Source of the DNA: an uncultured Sphingomonadaceae bacterium
Lineage (GTDB): Bacteria > Pseudomonadota > Alphaproteobacteria > Sphingomonadales > Sphingomonadaceae
Length of the DNA stretch: 64,000 bases
Assembly (NCBI GenBank): GCA_947495985.1
Contig: CANMBD010000001.1
Location: 744,001-808,000, forward strand
Direction: 5' to 3'
Part shown: positions 18,741-29,016 of the stretch, piece by piece
Layout of the letters: each line of letters begins with the position of its first letter
Position numbering within the stretch: position 1 is the first letter of the stretch
Position numbers and translations under genes: made by a program
The notes under the pieces: generated by a model
What the model saw: only the letters and a program-made list of their open reading frames with translations
The model's database searches: none
What the model was told of the DNA's origin: nothing

Positions 18741-19922
18741 ATGACCGACACCAGCATCCCCGCCGCTCCCAAGGGCGCCACTGGGATATTGGTATTGGCC
18801 GATGGCACTGTTATCTGGGGACGCGGCTTTGGCGCGACCGGTTCTGCGGTTGGTGAAGTCTGTTTCAACACATCAATGACCGGCTATCAGGAGGTTATGA
18901 CGGACCCGAGCTATGCCGGACAGATCGTCACCTTCACCTTTCCCCATATTGGCAATGTCGGCACCAATGATGAGGATGTCGAGGCGGATGCGCCCCATGC
19001 GCTGGGCTGTATTGTCCGTGAAGATGTGACCGAGCCGAGCAGCTTTCGCAACAACAAGCCGTTTGACCAGTGGATGACGGATCAGGGCCGGATCGGACTT
19101 TCCGGTGTCGACACACGGGCATTGACGCGCCGGATCAGGGAAGCCGGCGCGCCCAATGCCGTGATAGCGCATGATCCGGATGGCGCGTTTGATATTGATG
19201 ACCTGCTCGCCAAGGCGCGTAACTGGGCCGGGCTGGAAGGCATGGATCTGGCCGTCGAGGTCACCGGGCATCAGACGAAGATCTGGGACAGCGGTATCTG
19301 GCGACTGGGTCATGGATATGCGCCGGTGGAGGATATGGAGACACGGCCGCATGTTGTGGCGATGGACTTTGGTGCCAAGCGCAATATCTTCAGAAACCTT
19401 GTGAAAGCTGGCGCAAAAGTCACTGTTGTTCCAGCGCAAACTTCACTTGATGATATTTTGGCGCTGGAGCCTGCGGGGGTATTTCTCTCCAACGGTCCCG
19501 GCGATCCGGCGGCGACGGGGGACTATGCGGTTCCGGTGATCAAGGCGCTGCTGGACAAGGATATGCCGATTTTCGGCATCTGCCTGGGCCATCAGATGCT
19601 GGCACTGGCGGCGGGCGCGAAGACCGTCAAAATGCACCAGGGTCATCGCGGCGCCAATCATCCGGTGCAGCGGGTTGGCGGCGATTGGGATGACAGCGAA
19701 GGGCTGGTTGAAATTACCAGCATGAACCACGGTTTTGCGGTGGATAGCGAAACACTCCCCGACACGATCGTCGAGACCCATAAAAGCCTGTTCGACGGCA
19801 GCAATTGCGGCATCAGCATCACCGGCAAACGCGCCTTTGGTGTGCAATACCACCCCGAGGCCAGTCCTGGGCCGCAGGATAGTTTTTACCTGTTTGAGAA
19901 GTTTGTGGGGGGATTGGGGTGA
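18741..19922 (+). CDS. carA: Carbamoyl-phosphate synthase small subunit
   Basis: The glutaminase subunit that feeds ammonia to CarB for arginine and pyrimidine synthesis. The N-terminal CPSase-small domain (about 1-150; TSMTGYQEVMTDPSYAGQ) is followed by a class I amidotransferase domain with catalytic Cys at 281 (GICLGHQMLAL), and the His/Glu pair in VQYHPEASPGPQD. The ATG at 18741 is preferred because AAGGA lies eight bases upstream; an in-frame ATG at 18732 would overlap that site. Its last bases (GTGA) overlap the start of a small gene that separates it from carB. Confidence 0.97.
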   Translation: MTDTSIPAAPKGATGILVLADGTVIWGRGFGATGSAVGEVCFNTSMTGYQEVMTDPSYAGQIVTFTFPHIGNVGTNDEDVEADAPHALGCIVREDVTEPSSFRNNKPFDQWMTDQGRIGLSGVDTRALTRRIREAGAPNAVIAHDPDGAFDIDDLLAKARNWAGLEGMDLAVEVTGHQTKIWDSGIWRLGHGYAPVEDMETRPHVVAMDFGAKRNIFRNLVKAGAKVTVVPAQTSLDDILALEPAGVFLSNGPGDPAATGDYAVPVIKALLDKDMPIFGICLGHQMLALAAGAKTVKMHQGHRGANHPVQRVGGDWDDSEGLVEITSMNHGFAVDSETLPDTIVETHKSLFDGSNCGISITGKRAFGVQYHPEASPGPQDSFYLFEKFVGGLG

Positions 19923-20287
19923 AATTCAAACAAATTTTGATTTTCTCATTTGGTGCAATCCTGGGTTTTGGCGTTTGTTGGGGGTGGCTTTCGCAAAATT
20001 GGTTTGGAGATCGGCCGCCTTTGGCATTGGCGGTAACTGGCGTGGCTTTTGAAGGCCATCTAGATACGCCGATTTCGGAATTGGCTTGGCTCCCGCCAAC
20101 CAGACTCGCTCTTGAATGCAAAGCAAGTGAGTTCTCAGTACAACCGATGACTAGTAATCAAGAAGTTATGACGATTTCTTTGAATTCAAAGAGCGCTGAA
20201 ATTGTCGATTGCATATTAGAGAACTCTGATTGGGGGCACGAAGAATCTGTCCGCCTAGGATTGGAGAAAATAGAGAATGTCAAATAA
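19919..20287 (+). CDS. Membrane-anchored hypothetical protein inserted between carA and carB
   Basis: A 122-residue protein not assigned to a family. An N-terminal hydrophobic segment (about residues 5-24) is a signal anchor; the remainder looks periplasmic, with two cysteines (in LECKAS and VDCILEN) spaced for a disulphide. It starts with GTG overlapping the carA stop (GTGA) and ends TAATG into the carB start, so both junctions are translationally coupled. My hand count over most of it gives about 45% G+C, against about 55% in a sampled stretch of carB, and its codons are A/T-richer, consistent with acquisition. Confidence 0.65.
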   Translation: MKFKQILIFSFGAILGFGVCWGWLSQNWFGDRPPLALAVTGVAFEGHLDTPISELAWLPPTRLALECKASEFSVQPMTSNQEVMTISLNSKSAEIVDCILENSDWGHEESVRLGLEKIENVK

Positions 20288-23200
20288 TGCCAAAAAGAAC
20301 TGACATAAAATCCATCCTGATCATTGGCGCCGGCCCGATTGTTATCGGACAGGCCTGCGAATTTGACTATTCGGGGACACAGGCGTGCAAGGCGCTGAAA
20401 GAGGAAGGATACCGGATCATCCTGGTCAACTCCAATCCGGCGACGATCATGACCGACCCCGAGATGGCGGACGCGACCTATGTCGAGCCGATTACACCGG
20501 AAATTGTCGAGAAGATTATCGCCAAAGAGCGCCCCGATGCGGTGCTGCCAACCATGGGCGGGCAAACGGCGCTGAACACGGCGCTGACGCTCAACAAAAG
20601 GGGGGTGCTCGACAAATATAATGTCCAGATGATCGGCGCGGATGCCGAGGCCATCGACAAGGCGGAGGATCGCGAGAAATTCAAGGCCGCGATGGACAAG
20701 ATCGGGTTGGAAAGCCCGCGTTCTGCCATTGCGCATAGCGAAGAGCAGGCGCTAGAGGTTCTCGAAGACATCGGGCTGCCTGCAATCATGCGGCCGAGCT
20801 TCACCATGGGCGGCACCGGCGGCGGCGTGGCCTATAACCGCGAAGAATTCATCCACTATATCCGGACGTCGCTGGAAGCCTCTCCGACCAATGAAGTGCT
20901 GATTGATGAATCGCTGATAGGCTGGAAAGAATATGAGATGGAGGTTGTCCGCGACAAAGCGGATAACTGCATCATCATCTGTTCGATTGAAAATGTCGAC
21001 CCGATGGGCGTGCATACCGGGGACTCGATCACGGTCGCACCGGCGCTGACGCTGACCGACAAGGAATATCAGATCATGCGTAACGCCTCTTTGGCGGTCT
21101 TGCGAGAAATCGGAGTTGAAACAGGCGGTTCCAACGTACAGTTCGCAGTGAATCCGAAGGACGGACGTCTTGTTGTGATCGAGATGAACCCACGGGTATC
21201 GCGCTCGTCGGCCCTCGCATCCAAGGCCACCGGCTTCCCGATTGCGAAAGTCGCGGCGAAGCTTGCTGTGGGTTATACGCTCGATGAGATTGATAACGAC
21301 ATTACAGGCGCGACACCCGCGTCATTCGAGCCAACCATCGACTATGTCGTCACCAAAATTCCGCGCTTTGCCTTTGAGAAATTCAAGGGCGCGGAACCAT
21401 TGCTGGCCACCGCAATGAAATCCGTTGGTGAAGTCATGGCCATTGGTCGCAATATCCATGAATCGCTGCAAAAGGCACTGCGCGGTCTGGAAACCGGACT
21501 GGACGGCTTTAACAAGGTGCAGGAATTGATCGGCGCCTCGCGTGACGAGATTGCGGCGGAATTGGCTCGGCCAACGCCAGACCGGCTGCTGGTTGCAGCC
21601 CAGGCGATGCGCGAAGGCTTTAGCAATGCTGAAGTCCATGAGATCGCGCATTATGATCCCTGGTTTCTCGCACGGATGCGTGAGATAATCGATGCCGAGC
21701 AGGATATTCTCGATAACGGCCTGCCCAATGGTGCGGAGGCGCTCCGCAAGCTGAAATCCATGGGCTTTTCCGACGAACGGCTTGCAAAACTGGCCGTTGA
21801 TGCCGTGCATGTCGCTGGCGGGGCAGGGCGCGCGGTTGCGGGCGGGCACGGGCTGGTTCATGACGCCGTTGCCGCCATGGCTGGTGCAACGACCGAGAAA
21901 GAAGTCCGCGAGCTGCGCCACAAGCTGGGCGTGCGGCCTGTGTTCAAGCGGATTGATACCTGTGCGGCGGAGTTTGAGGCCAAGACGCCCTATATGTACT
22001 CGACCTATGAAGCGCCGATTTTCGGGGAACCGGAAAATGAAGCGCAGCCGTCGGATCGCCGGAAAGTGGTGATTTTGGGCGGTGGACCCAACCGGATCGG
22101 GCAGGGGATCGAGTTTGATTATTGCTGCTGCCACGCCTGTTTCGCACTGGCCGATGCCGGTTTTGAAACGATCATGGTCAATTGCAATCCGGAAACCGTT
22201 TCGACGGACTATGATACGTCTGACAGGCTCTATTTTGAGCCGCTGACCGCCGAAGATGTACTAGAAATATTGGCGGTGGAGCAGAGTAAGGGCGAGCTGG
22301 TTGGCGTAATCGTCCAATTTGGCGGGCAAACGCCGCTGAAACTGGCTTCTGCGCTGGAAGACGCCGGGATTCCTATCCTGGGCACCACGCCCGATGCGAT
22401 TGATCTGGCGGAAGATCGCGAGCGCTTTGCGAAACTGGTCAATGATCTGAAGTTGAAACAGCCGGATAACGGCATGGCGCGGACCGAAGAGGAAGCGGTG
22501 AAAATCGCTGAACGTATCGGCTACCCGGTGCTGATCCGGCCGAGTTTCGTGCTTGGTGGCCGGGCGATGGAAATTGTCGATGGCCCGGCGCAACTGGAAG
22601 ATTATATCAATACCGCCGTGCAAGTGTCGGGCGATCAACCTGTTCTGGTTGACCAATATCTGCGCGACGCCGTGGAAGTGGATGTTGATGCGATTTGTGA
22701 TGGCGATCAGGTCGTCGTTTGCGGTGTACTTCAGCATATCGAAGAAGCAGGCGTTCATAGCGGCGACAGCGCATGCACCATCCCGCCTTATAATCTGTCC
22801 GACGAGATTATTGCCGAAATGGAACGGCAGGCGGAGGCTTTGGCTTTTGGCCTGAAAGTACGCGGCCTGATGAACATCCAGTTCGCGGTGAAAGATGGGG
22901 AAGTCTATCTGATCGAGGTCAATCCGCGCGCCAGCCGGACGGTGCCCTTTGTCGCCAAGGCGATTGGCGTGCCGATTGCCAAGATCGCTTCACGCGTGAT
23001 GGCCGGTGAAAAGCTGAAAAACTTGCCACCGATTGATAGACATATCGATTATATCGCTGTGAAAGAAGCAGTCTTCCCGTTCAACCGATTCCCCGGCATC
23101 GACCCGGTATTGTCACCGGAAATGAAGTCTACCGGTGAGGTCATGGGTATTGATAACAGCTTTGCAATTGCCTTTGGCAAAGCGCAATTGGGTGCGAACA

Positions 23201-23622
23201 ATCATCTGCCTGATGGCGGGACGCTGTTTGTGTCCGTGAAAGAAACCGACAAGAAAGTCATCGAACCAGCGGCGCGCTTGGCCGAGAAACTAGGTTTCAA
23301 GATTATCGCGACCAGTGGGACGGCCGATTATCTGACCGACAAGGGCATCGCGGTGGAGAAGGTCAACAAGGTTGCCGAAGGGCGACCGCATATTGTCGAC
23401 CGGATTATCGATGGTGACGTTGATCTGATTTTTAACACAACCGAGGGCTGGCAGTCGCTGAAAGACTCCAAATCGATCAGGGCAGGGGCGCTGAACGGCA
23501 AGATTCCATACTATACGACCGCGACGGCAAGTGTCGCGGCAATGGAGGCAATATCGGCCATGCGCGACGAGACTCTTGAAGTTCGGGCGCTTCAGTCTTA
23601 TTATAAGTCTTCGCAGACTTAA
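20287..23622 (+). CDS. carB: Carbamoyl-phosphate synthase large subunit
   Basis: The synthetase subunit, 1111 residues, with two homologous ATP-grasp halves. The first begins [22 protein letters not shown] with [12 protein letters not shown] and [18 protein letters not shown]; the second has [29 protein letters not shown] and [16 protein letters not shown]. The C-terminal MGS-like allosteric domain starts near residue 970 ([10 protein letters not shown]). The start is TAATG-coupled to the small gene between carA and carB. The last codons form a hairpin AAGTCT-TCGC-AGACTT reaching into the stop, probably too weak to terminate. Confidence 0.98.
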   Translation: MPKRTDIKSILIIGAGPIVIGQACEFDYSGTQACKALKEEGYRIILVNSNPATIMTDPEMADATYVEPITPEIVEKIIAKERPDAVLPTMGGQTALNTALTLNKRGVLDKYNVQMIGADAEAIDKAEDREKFKAAMDKIGLESPRSAIAHSEEQALEVLEDIGLPAIMRPSFTMGGTGGGVAYNREEFIHYIRTSLEASPTNEVLIDESLIGWKEYEMEVVRDKADNCIIICSIENVDPMGVHTGDSITVAPALTLTDKEYQIMRNASLAVLREIGVETGGSNVQFAVNPKDGRLVVIEMNPRVSRSSALASKATGFPIAKVAAKLAVGYTLDEIDNDITGATPASFEPTIDYVVTKIPRFAFEKFKGAEPLLATAMKSVGEVMAIGRNIHESLQKALRGLETGLDGFNKVQELIGASRDEIAAELARPTPDRLLVAAQAMREGFSNAEVHEIAHYDPWFLARMREIIDAEQDILDNGLPNGAEALRKLKSMGFSDERLAKLAVDAVHVAGGAGRAVAGGHGLVHDAVAAMAGATTEKEVRELRHKLGVRPVFKRIDTCAAEFEAKTPYMYSTYEAPIFGEPENEAQPSDRRKVVILGGGPNRIGQGIEFDYCCCHACFALADAGFETIMVNCNPETVSTDYDTSDRLYFEPLTAEDVLEILAVEQSKGELVGVIVQFGGQTPLKLASALEDAGIPILGTTPDAIDLAEDRERFAKLVNDLKLKQPDNGMARTEEEAVKIAERIGYPVLIRPSFVLGGRAMEIVDGPAQLEDYINTAVQVSGDQPVLVDQYLRDAVEVDVDAICDGDQVVVCGVLQHIEEAGVHSGDSACTIPPYNLSDEIIAEMERQAEALAFGLKVRGLMNIQFAVKDGEVYLIEVNPRASRTVPFVAKAIGVPIAKIASRVMAGEKLKNLPPIDRHIDYIAVKEAVFPFNRFPGIDPVLSPEMKSTGEVMGIDNSFAIAFGKAQLGANNHLPDGGTLFVSVKETDKKVIEPAARLAEKLGFKIIATSGTADYLTDKGIAVEKVNKVAEGRPHIVDRIIDGDVDLIFNTTEGWQSLKDSKSIRAGALNGKIPYYTTATASVAAMEAISAMRDETLEVRALQSYYKSSQT

Positions 23623-23736
23623 TTCCCGACAATCTGTCACACTGCGGGCGAGCCTTCACAGGGAGGGGCGCCGGGAAACTATTTTTGACGCTGTGGTCCA
23701 GAAAACCGCCGCGAATAGAAGGAAGAAAGGCCAAAA

Positions 23737-24210
23737 ATGGCTGTAGAAAAAGTACCGATGCTGGCCGAGGGCCATGCCAAACTGGAAGCCGAGCTGAAGG
23801 CGCTCAAAGAAGAGCGGCCACGCATTGTTGATGCGATTGAAGAAGCACGCGCGCATGGCGATCTATCGGAAAATGCCGAATATCACGCTGCAAAAGAGCG
23901 TCAGGGCCAGGTCGAGGCGACCATTGCCGATATCGAAGACAAGTTGAGCCGTGCGCAGGTTATCGATCCGACGACCCTGTCCGGCGATAAAGCCGTATTT
24001 GGCGCTACTTTGACCTTGCTCGATGAAAATGACAAGCCAGTGAAATATCAACTGGTTGGTCAGGCGGAAGCCGATGCCAAAGTGGGCAAGATCAGCTATA
24101 ATAGCCCGATCGGACGCGCTTTCATTGGCCGTAGTATCGGTGACGAGATTGAAGTCACGGTACCAGCCGGCGACAAATATTATCTGCTCGAAAAAATCGA
24201 GTTTATCTGA
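23737..24210 (+). CDS. greA: Transcription elongation factor GreA
   Basis: Rescues backtracked RNA polymerase by stimulating transcript cleavage. The 157-residue protein has the N-terminal coiled coil (about 10-75, [20 protein letters not shown]) with the acidic tip residues in [12 protein letters not shown] and the C-terminal FKBP-like domain ([17 protein letters not shown]). AGGAAGAAAGG lies upstream of the ATG. It follows carB by 114 bp on the same strand, a common arrangement, and precedes the rhomboid gene by six bases. Confidence 0.97.
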   Translation: MAVEKVPMLAEGHAKLEAELKALKEERPRIVDAIEEARAHGDLSENAEYHAAKERQGQVEATIADIEDKLSRAQVIDPTTLSGDKAVFGATLTLLDENDKPVKYQLVGQAEADAKVGKISYNSPIGRAFIGRSIGDEIEVTVPAGDKYYLLEKIEFI

Positions 24211-24216
24211 TTTGAT

Positions 24217-24858
24217 ATGAACCTGCCAAACGGAAAGCTGACCACCGGGTTGATCATCGCCAATGTCGTGGTCTTCCTGTTGCTCTGGATTTCCGGTCTG
24301 GAACAGGACGCAATCCTGCGCGGCGGCTTTTTCCCTATACGATTGGGTCAGGGGCTGCCTGAGTTTGACGGCATAAGCGGGATGGTGCCGGCCTGGCTGA
24401 CGCCCATGTCGTCGTCGTTCCTGCATGGCGGATTGATGCATATTGCGTTTAACATGCTGATGTTATTGTTCTGTGGGCGGTTTGTCGAGCAAGCGCTAGG
24501 ACCACAGCTTATGGCGTTTCTCTATGTCGTAGGCGCATATGCAGCGGCGCTGGCAGAATTTGCGGTGAACGGGGATTCCGTCATCCCGGTCGTGGGCGCA
24601 AGCGGAGCGATATCTGCGATAATTGGCGCCTATGCGCTGTTATTTGCGCGCAATGACGTGAAACCCGTTGGGCCATTTCCAGGGCATGTCGTGCGTATTG
24701 CCTGGCTCACTCTCGCCTGGATAGGTATTCAGTTGATGATCGGCGTCGCAACGCGCGGCAATCTGAACGGTATTGCGATCTTTGCGCATATTGGCGGTTT
24801 TGTTGCCGGGTTGTTGCTCACCCGGCCCCTGCTGCAATGGCGTTTTAAAAACGCCTGA
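24217..24858 (+). CDS. Rhomboid-family intramembrane serine protease
   Basis: A 213-residue six-helix-class membrane protease. The catalytic dyad is S129 in VVGASGAISAIIGAY (GxSG) and H191 in FAHIGGFVAGLL (HxxG). The second-helix signature HGGLMHIAFNMLML is also present. It cleaves transmembrane substrates within the bilayer; substrate unknown. It starts six bases after greA, and converges on the DUF4170 gene with nine bases between stops. Confidence 0.92.
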   Translation: MNLPNGKLTTGLIIANVVVFLLLWISGLEQDAILRGGFFPIRLGQGLPEFDGISGMVPAWLTPMSSSFLHGGLMHIAFNMLMLLFCGRFVEQALGPQLMAFLYVVGAYAAALAEFAVNGDSVIPVVGASGAISAIIGAYALLFARNDVKPVGPFPGHVVRIAWLTLAWIGIQLMIGVATRGNLNGIAIFAHIGGFVAGLLLTRPLLQWRFKNA

Positions 24859-24867
24859 TCATCGCAA

Positions 24868-25101
24868 TCAGTCTTCGGCGGGAAGTTCCGGTTCCAGCAA
24901 CTTGTGCAGGTGCACGATGACATATTTCATTTCCGCATCGTCTACGGTGCGCTGGGCGTTGGAACGCCATACATCTTCGGCTTCTTCATAGCTGGGGTAG
25001 ACACCGACGAGATCAACCTGATCGAGATTTTCATAGTCCAGTCCGCGCGGATCCTTGACCCGTCCGCCCATTACCAGATGCATTTTGCTGCGATCGCTCA
25101 T
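24868..25101 (-). CDS. DUF4170 family protein
   Basis: A 77-residue protein of an alphaproteobacterial family of unknown function, recognised from MHLVMGGRVKDPRG...LVGVYPSYEEAEDVWRSNAQRTVDDAEMKYVIVHL. It forms a small alpha/beta unit that might act as a subunit of another protein. The ATG at 25101 has a GGGGG stretch upstream; a TTG at 25113 is less likely. It is the last gene of a five-gene minus-strand run that includes membrane-anchored and helix-rich proteins. Confidence 0.8.
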   Translation of the reverse strand: MSDRSKMHLVMGGRVKDPRGLDYENLDQVDLVGVYPSYEEAEDVWRSNAQRTVDDAEMKYVIVHLHKLLEPELPAED

Positions 25102-25116
25102 ATGTGCCCCCAACTT

Positions 25117-25653
25117 CTATTTGCCAGATTTTTCCGATTTGACCGCATCACCTGCGGCTTCGGCGGCGCTCTTAGCAGCTTCGGTGGCTTTGCCAAGCAG
25201 ATCTTTAATCTGGTCCTGAACGCTGTCTTTGTCGAGGCCGAGATTTTCAATCTGTTCCTGACCGGCTTCCTTGGCCGCACCATAGGCTTTTTTGGCGGTT
25301 TCATTGATTTTTTTGCCCGCCCCACCGACATATTTGGTTTCCGCCTTGCTCTTGGGAAGCAGAGCGCCAACCAGTGCACCCAGGGCCAGACCGCCGGCGA
25401 CGACCGCCAATGGGCTTTTGGTGATTGTTTCTTCTGACTTGTCAGCGGCAGTTTTGGCCATCTTTCGGGTTGCGGCTACACCTTCAGCTGCCCTGGCTTT
25501 GCCATCACCGAGCAGTGCGGCTGCACGTTCCTTGCTTTCGGACATTTTCTCGAGTGCAATGCCGGTGCCTTCGCCCGCCTTTTCCTTAGCGATTTCGAGC
25601 CGTTCCCGGGACGCAGCCCGTGCCTTTTCAATATTGTCGGATAATCTGCTCAT
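25117..25653 (-). CDS. Ala/Lys-rich helical protein with one membrane-type segment (YtxH/ElaB-like)
   Basis: A 178-residue protein rich in Ala, Lys and Glu with amphipathic helices, containing a single hydrophobic segment at about residues 80-97 (SPLAVVAGGLALGALVGALL). Sequence flanking it is helical and charged on both sides. This layout (helix, glycine-rich hydrophobic hinge, helix) recalls YtxH, ElaB or YqjD-type envelope stress proteins, though family assignment is tentative. Its GAGGAA ribosome site overlaps the end of the upstream gene, and the two are coupled (three bases apart). Confidence 0.6.
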   Translation of the reverse strand: MSRLSDNIEKARAASRERLEIAKEKAGEGTGIALEKMSESKERAAALLGDGKARAAEGVAATRKMAKTAADKSEETITKSPLAVVAGGLALGALVGALLPKSKAETKYVGGAGKKINETAKKAYGAAKEAGQEQIENLGLDKDSVQDQIKDLLGKATEAAKSAAEAAGDAVKSEKSGK

Positions 25654-25656
25654 GGC

Positions 25657-25989
25657 TCATTCCTCAGCATCATTGGTTTTCGCGCCATCATTATCGGCGC
25701 GGCGATTGGTAAAATAATTGGTGATCGGTTTGCGCAGCGCCAATAAAGTGGCTGCAGCCGCCACGGAGGCCACTTTCCCGGGATTGTCTTTCACGCCCTG
25801 GAGAGCGCTTTCGCCAGTCTTTTGGACGCGGTCCAATGCTTTATCCTTCGCTTCCTGAATAAGGTTGGCCGGCCGCAGGCGCTCTTTTGTCTGGGAAAGA
25901 TCCTCGCTCAGATTATCCCGCGCTTCCTTTTTCTCAATTGCGAGGTTGCGCAGCTTGAATATGTCATCATTTTTTTGGGTCATTTTCAT
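25657..25989 (-). CDS. DUF3618-like helical membrane-anchor protein
   Basis: A 110-residue protein with a highly charged helical N terminus (IEKKEARDNLSEDLSQTKERLRPANLIQEAKDKA) and a short hydrophobic segment near residues 70-85 (GKVASVAAAATLLALRKPI). The Q-T-x-x-x-L repeat spacing resembles DUF3618 proteins. It overlaps the upstream holin-like gene by four bases (ATGA). Functions in the family are not known; a role in envelope stress or organisation is only a guess. Confidence 0.6.
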   Translation of the reverse strand: MKMTQKNDDIFKLRNLAIEKKEARDNLSEDLSQTKERLRPANLIQEAKDKALDRVQKTGESALQGVKDNPGKVASVAAAATLLALRKPITNYFTNRRADNDGAKTNDAEE

Positions 25990-26396
25990 TCTTCATTTTC
26001 ATCAATAGGTAGTTTGCGCGCCCGTTTTATTGCCATGTTCATCAGAACTGTTGTCACAAGCAAAGCGCTTCCGGTCAACAGGCCTGTTGCGGCGACAGGT
26101 CCCCAATAATGTGACAATATCAGCAATATGCCCAATATCAGCGTAACCAAGCCGGTTATTCCTACTATGGCGGCGACGCTGAACAGAATCAAAACAGTCT
26201 TGGTCGCCGCCATGTTGACGGACAGTTTTGCCCGGTAATATTCGAGCTCCGCCTCTGCCAATTTGCGGACATCATCTACCAAACCGTCAATCTGCGATTT
26301 AATCGATTGGTCATCGGCGGCAGGCAGGTCTATTGGTTCCGCCACCTTGTCAGGCGGTGACGGCGGATCTTCTGTGGCCACGGTCTTGTCGTCCAA
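25986..26396 (-). CDS. Holin-X / DUF1469-type membrane protein
   Basis: A 136-residue protein with an N-terminal hydrophilic helix (SIKSQIDGLVDDVRKLAEAELEYYRAKLSVN) and two hydrophobic helices (about 66-90, 96-118) joined by a short turn, matching the putative Actinobacterial holin-X / phage_holin_3_6 class. These are membrane proteins of unknown role outside phages; the neighbours here are not phage genes, so it is better viewed as an envelope protein. ATGA-coupled to the downstream DUF3618-like gene. Confidence 0.72.
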   Translation of the reverse strand: MDDKTVATEDPPSPPDKVAEPIDLPAADDQSIKSQIDGLVDDVRKLAEAELEYYRAKLSVNMAATKTVLILFSVAAIVGITGLVTLILGILLILSHYWGPVAATGLLTGSALLVTTVLMNMAIKRARKLPIDENEE

Positions 26397-26442
26397 TATT
26401 TATCACCCGTCCCGATCAAACTGATTTTTGACGATAACCGCT

Positions 26443-27003
26443 TTAGCTGCGATCATCCATCCCTGACTTAATCAGCCGGGCAACAAGCAAGCCGACGACG
26501 GCTGCTGCACCTATCGCGACGGCGGGTTTTTTGCGAACGAACTCGCGCGCGTCCTCAACCATCTCGTCGACGTCTTTTGCGTTGACCTTCTCTGCAAAAG
26601 AGGACACAGAATCGGCTGCAGATCGGGCATAATCGCCATATTTTTCGCCGACATTCTCGTCGATGGTCTTCGCGCTATTCTCGATCATTTCGCTCAATGT
26701 GCCGATGGCTTCTCCAGCTTTGGCCTTCCCGTCGTTCGCGGTCGAGCGTGCTTTGTTAATGGCACGATCTTTCAAATCGGTTGCCGCATTGGATTGTGAA
26801 GAGGCGGCGCGTGTTGCTCCAGCCTTCAGGGGAGCTGACGGTTTTGCCTTTGTCGTCTTTTTAACATCAACCCCTTTTGCGGGTGTCGATTTTTTAGCGG
26901 TTGCCCGTTTACTTGCGGGTTTTTTTGTTGCTGGCTTCTTCGCAGCCGGTTTTTTCGCAGGTGCCTTGCGTGCTGATGGTTTCTTTTCTTGATCGACGGC
27001 CAT
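26443..27003 (-). CDS. DUF883-like membrane-anchor protein with histone-H1-like tail
   Basis: A 186-residue protein in two parts. Residues 1-75 are almost purely Lys/Ala/Pro/Thr, in KKPA-type repeats (APAKKPAAKKPATKKPASK), resembling a histone-H1 C-terminal or AlgP-like DNA-binding tail. Residues 76-186 are amphipathic helices with a hydrophobic C-terminal segment (about 163-178, KKPAVAIGAAAVVGLLVARLI), typical of DUF883/ElaB/YqjD. Such proteins anchor ribosomes or sit in the inner membrane. Together the tail would place a nucleic-acid-binding arm at the membrane; this is inference. First of a five-gene minus-strand run. Confidence 0.68.
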   Translation of the reverse strand: MAVDQEKKPSARKAPAKKPAAKKPATKKPASKRATAKKSTPAKGVDVKKTTKAKPSAPLKAGATRAASSQSNAATDLKDRAINKARSTANDGKAKAGEAIGTLSEMIENSAKTIDENVGEKYGDYARSAADSVSSFAEKVNAKDVDEMVEDAREFVRKKPAVAIGAAAVVGLLVARLIKSGMDDRS

Positions 27004-27091
27004 ATTTAAAATTCCTTCCTCAAAACCCTTGCCAACAATATGCAGCCGATAAACTATCGACCGGTTTTCCCTTAAAATTAAATGGTGTCTA

Positions 27092-27173
27092 ATCCTTATG
27101 ATTCAAGGGTAAATTGCCGAACTGATGCCGTTATACAGCCAGCTGATGATTGCCACGAGCCTATCATAAGGAT
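27092..27173. repeat. 11-bp inverted repeat in the region upstream of eno
   Basis: ATCCTTATGAT at 27092-27102 and its exact reverse complement ATCATAAGGAT at 27163-27173, separated by 60 bases. The right arm is 44 bp before the eno ATG. The arms could bind one dimeric regulator at two half-sites or pair as the base of a long leader hairpin. Nothing else in this 214-bp gap looks coding. Confidence 0.55.
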
Positions 27174-27175
27174 AA

Positions 27176-28492
<1,317 letters not shown>

Positions 28493-28595
28493 ACTGGACG
28501 CGGTTTAGAGACGCTTTGGCGGTTTGACGGAATCTGCCTGAAATAAAAGTGTAAAAGCGCTTGCCAGCGAATCAATATTCTGATTCAAGAGAATT

Positions 28596-28907
28596 ATGGC
28601 TCATAAAGAGAAAATCGGTGGTTTGATCAAAGCGGCTCTTGGGCCGGGCTTTGCGCTGCTGACCCTACTCGCCATTGCTGGCTATGCCGTGCTTGGTCCT
28701 ACGGGGGTTCTGGCATGGGGCGAATATCGTGCTGCGCTTGATGAGCGCGGAACACAGCTTGCTGCTTTGGAATCGGAGCGGGACGCGTTGAAGAACCGTG
28801 TGAAACTGCTCGATCCCAATGGTGCTGATCCCGATCTGGTGGGTGAATTGCTTCGTAAAGAAGGTAATTTTGTGCATCCGGATGAAATCATCGTTCCGCT
28901 GAAATAA
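28596..28907 (+). CDS. ftsB: Cell division protein FtsB-like (septum formation initiator)
   Basis: A 103-residue bitopic protein of the FtsB/DivIC family, part of the FtsB-FtsL-FtsQ divisome subcomplex. A single transmembrane helix (about 16-38) is followed by a periplasmic coiled coil (LDERGTQLAALESERDALKNRVKLL) and a C-terminal PDLVGELLRKEGNFVHPDEIIV characteristic of alphaproteobacterial members. A small inverted repeat GAATCA-ATATTC-TGATTC (28569-28586) ends ten bases before the start codon and may affect translation. Between eno and pdhA, as in related genomes. Confidence 0.88.
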   Translation: MAHKEKIGGLIKAALGPGFALLTLLAIAGYAVLGPTGVLAWGEYRAALDERGTQLAALESERDALKNRVKLLDPNGADPDLVGELLRKEGNFVHPDEIIVPLK

Positions 28908-29016
28908 GCTCTGAGCTTTGCCGGATTTTTTGTAGCGATTTCCGGCGTATAAGGCTTGGGAATTTTGTCTTATCTGTTTAAGATGCCGCAAACCAAAAAT
29001 ACAGGAAGATGCAAGC

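Noticed and set aside
21322..22134. 270-codon minus-strand frame inside carB
   Set aside because: carB is intact on the plus strand; the frame lacks a ribosome site and recognisable domains.
25986..26396. Prophage holin
   Set aside because: No endolysin, integrase or structural phage gene is near; the holin-X family is mostly non-phage envelope protein.
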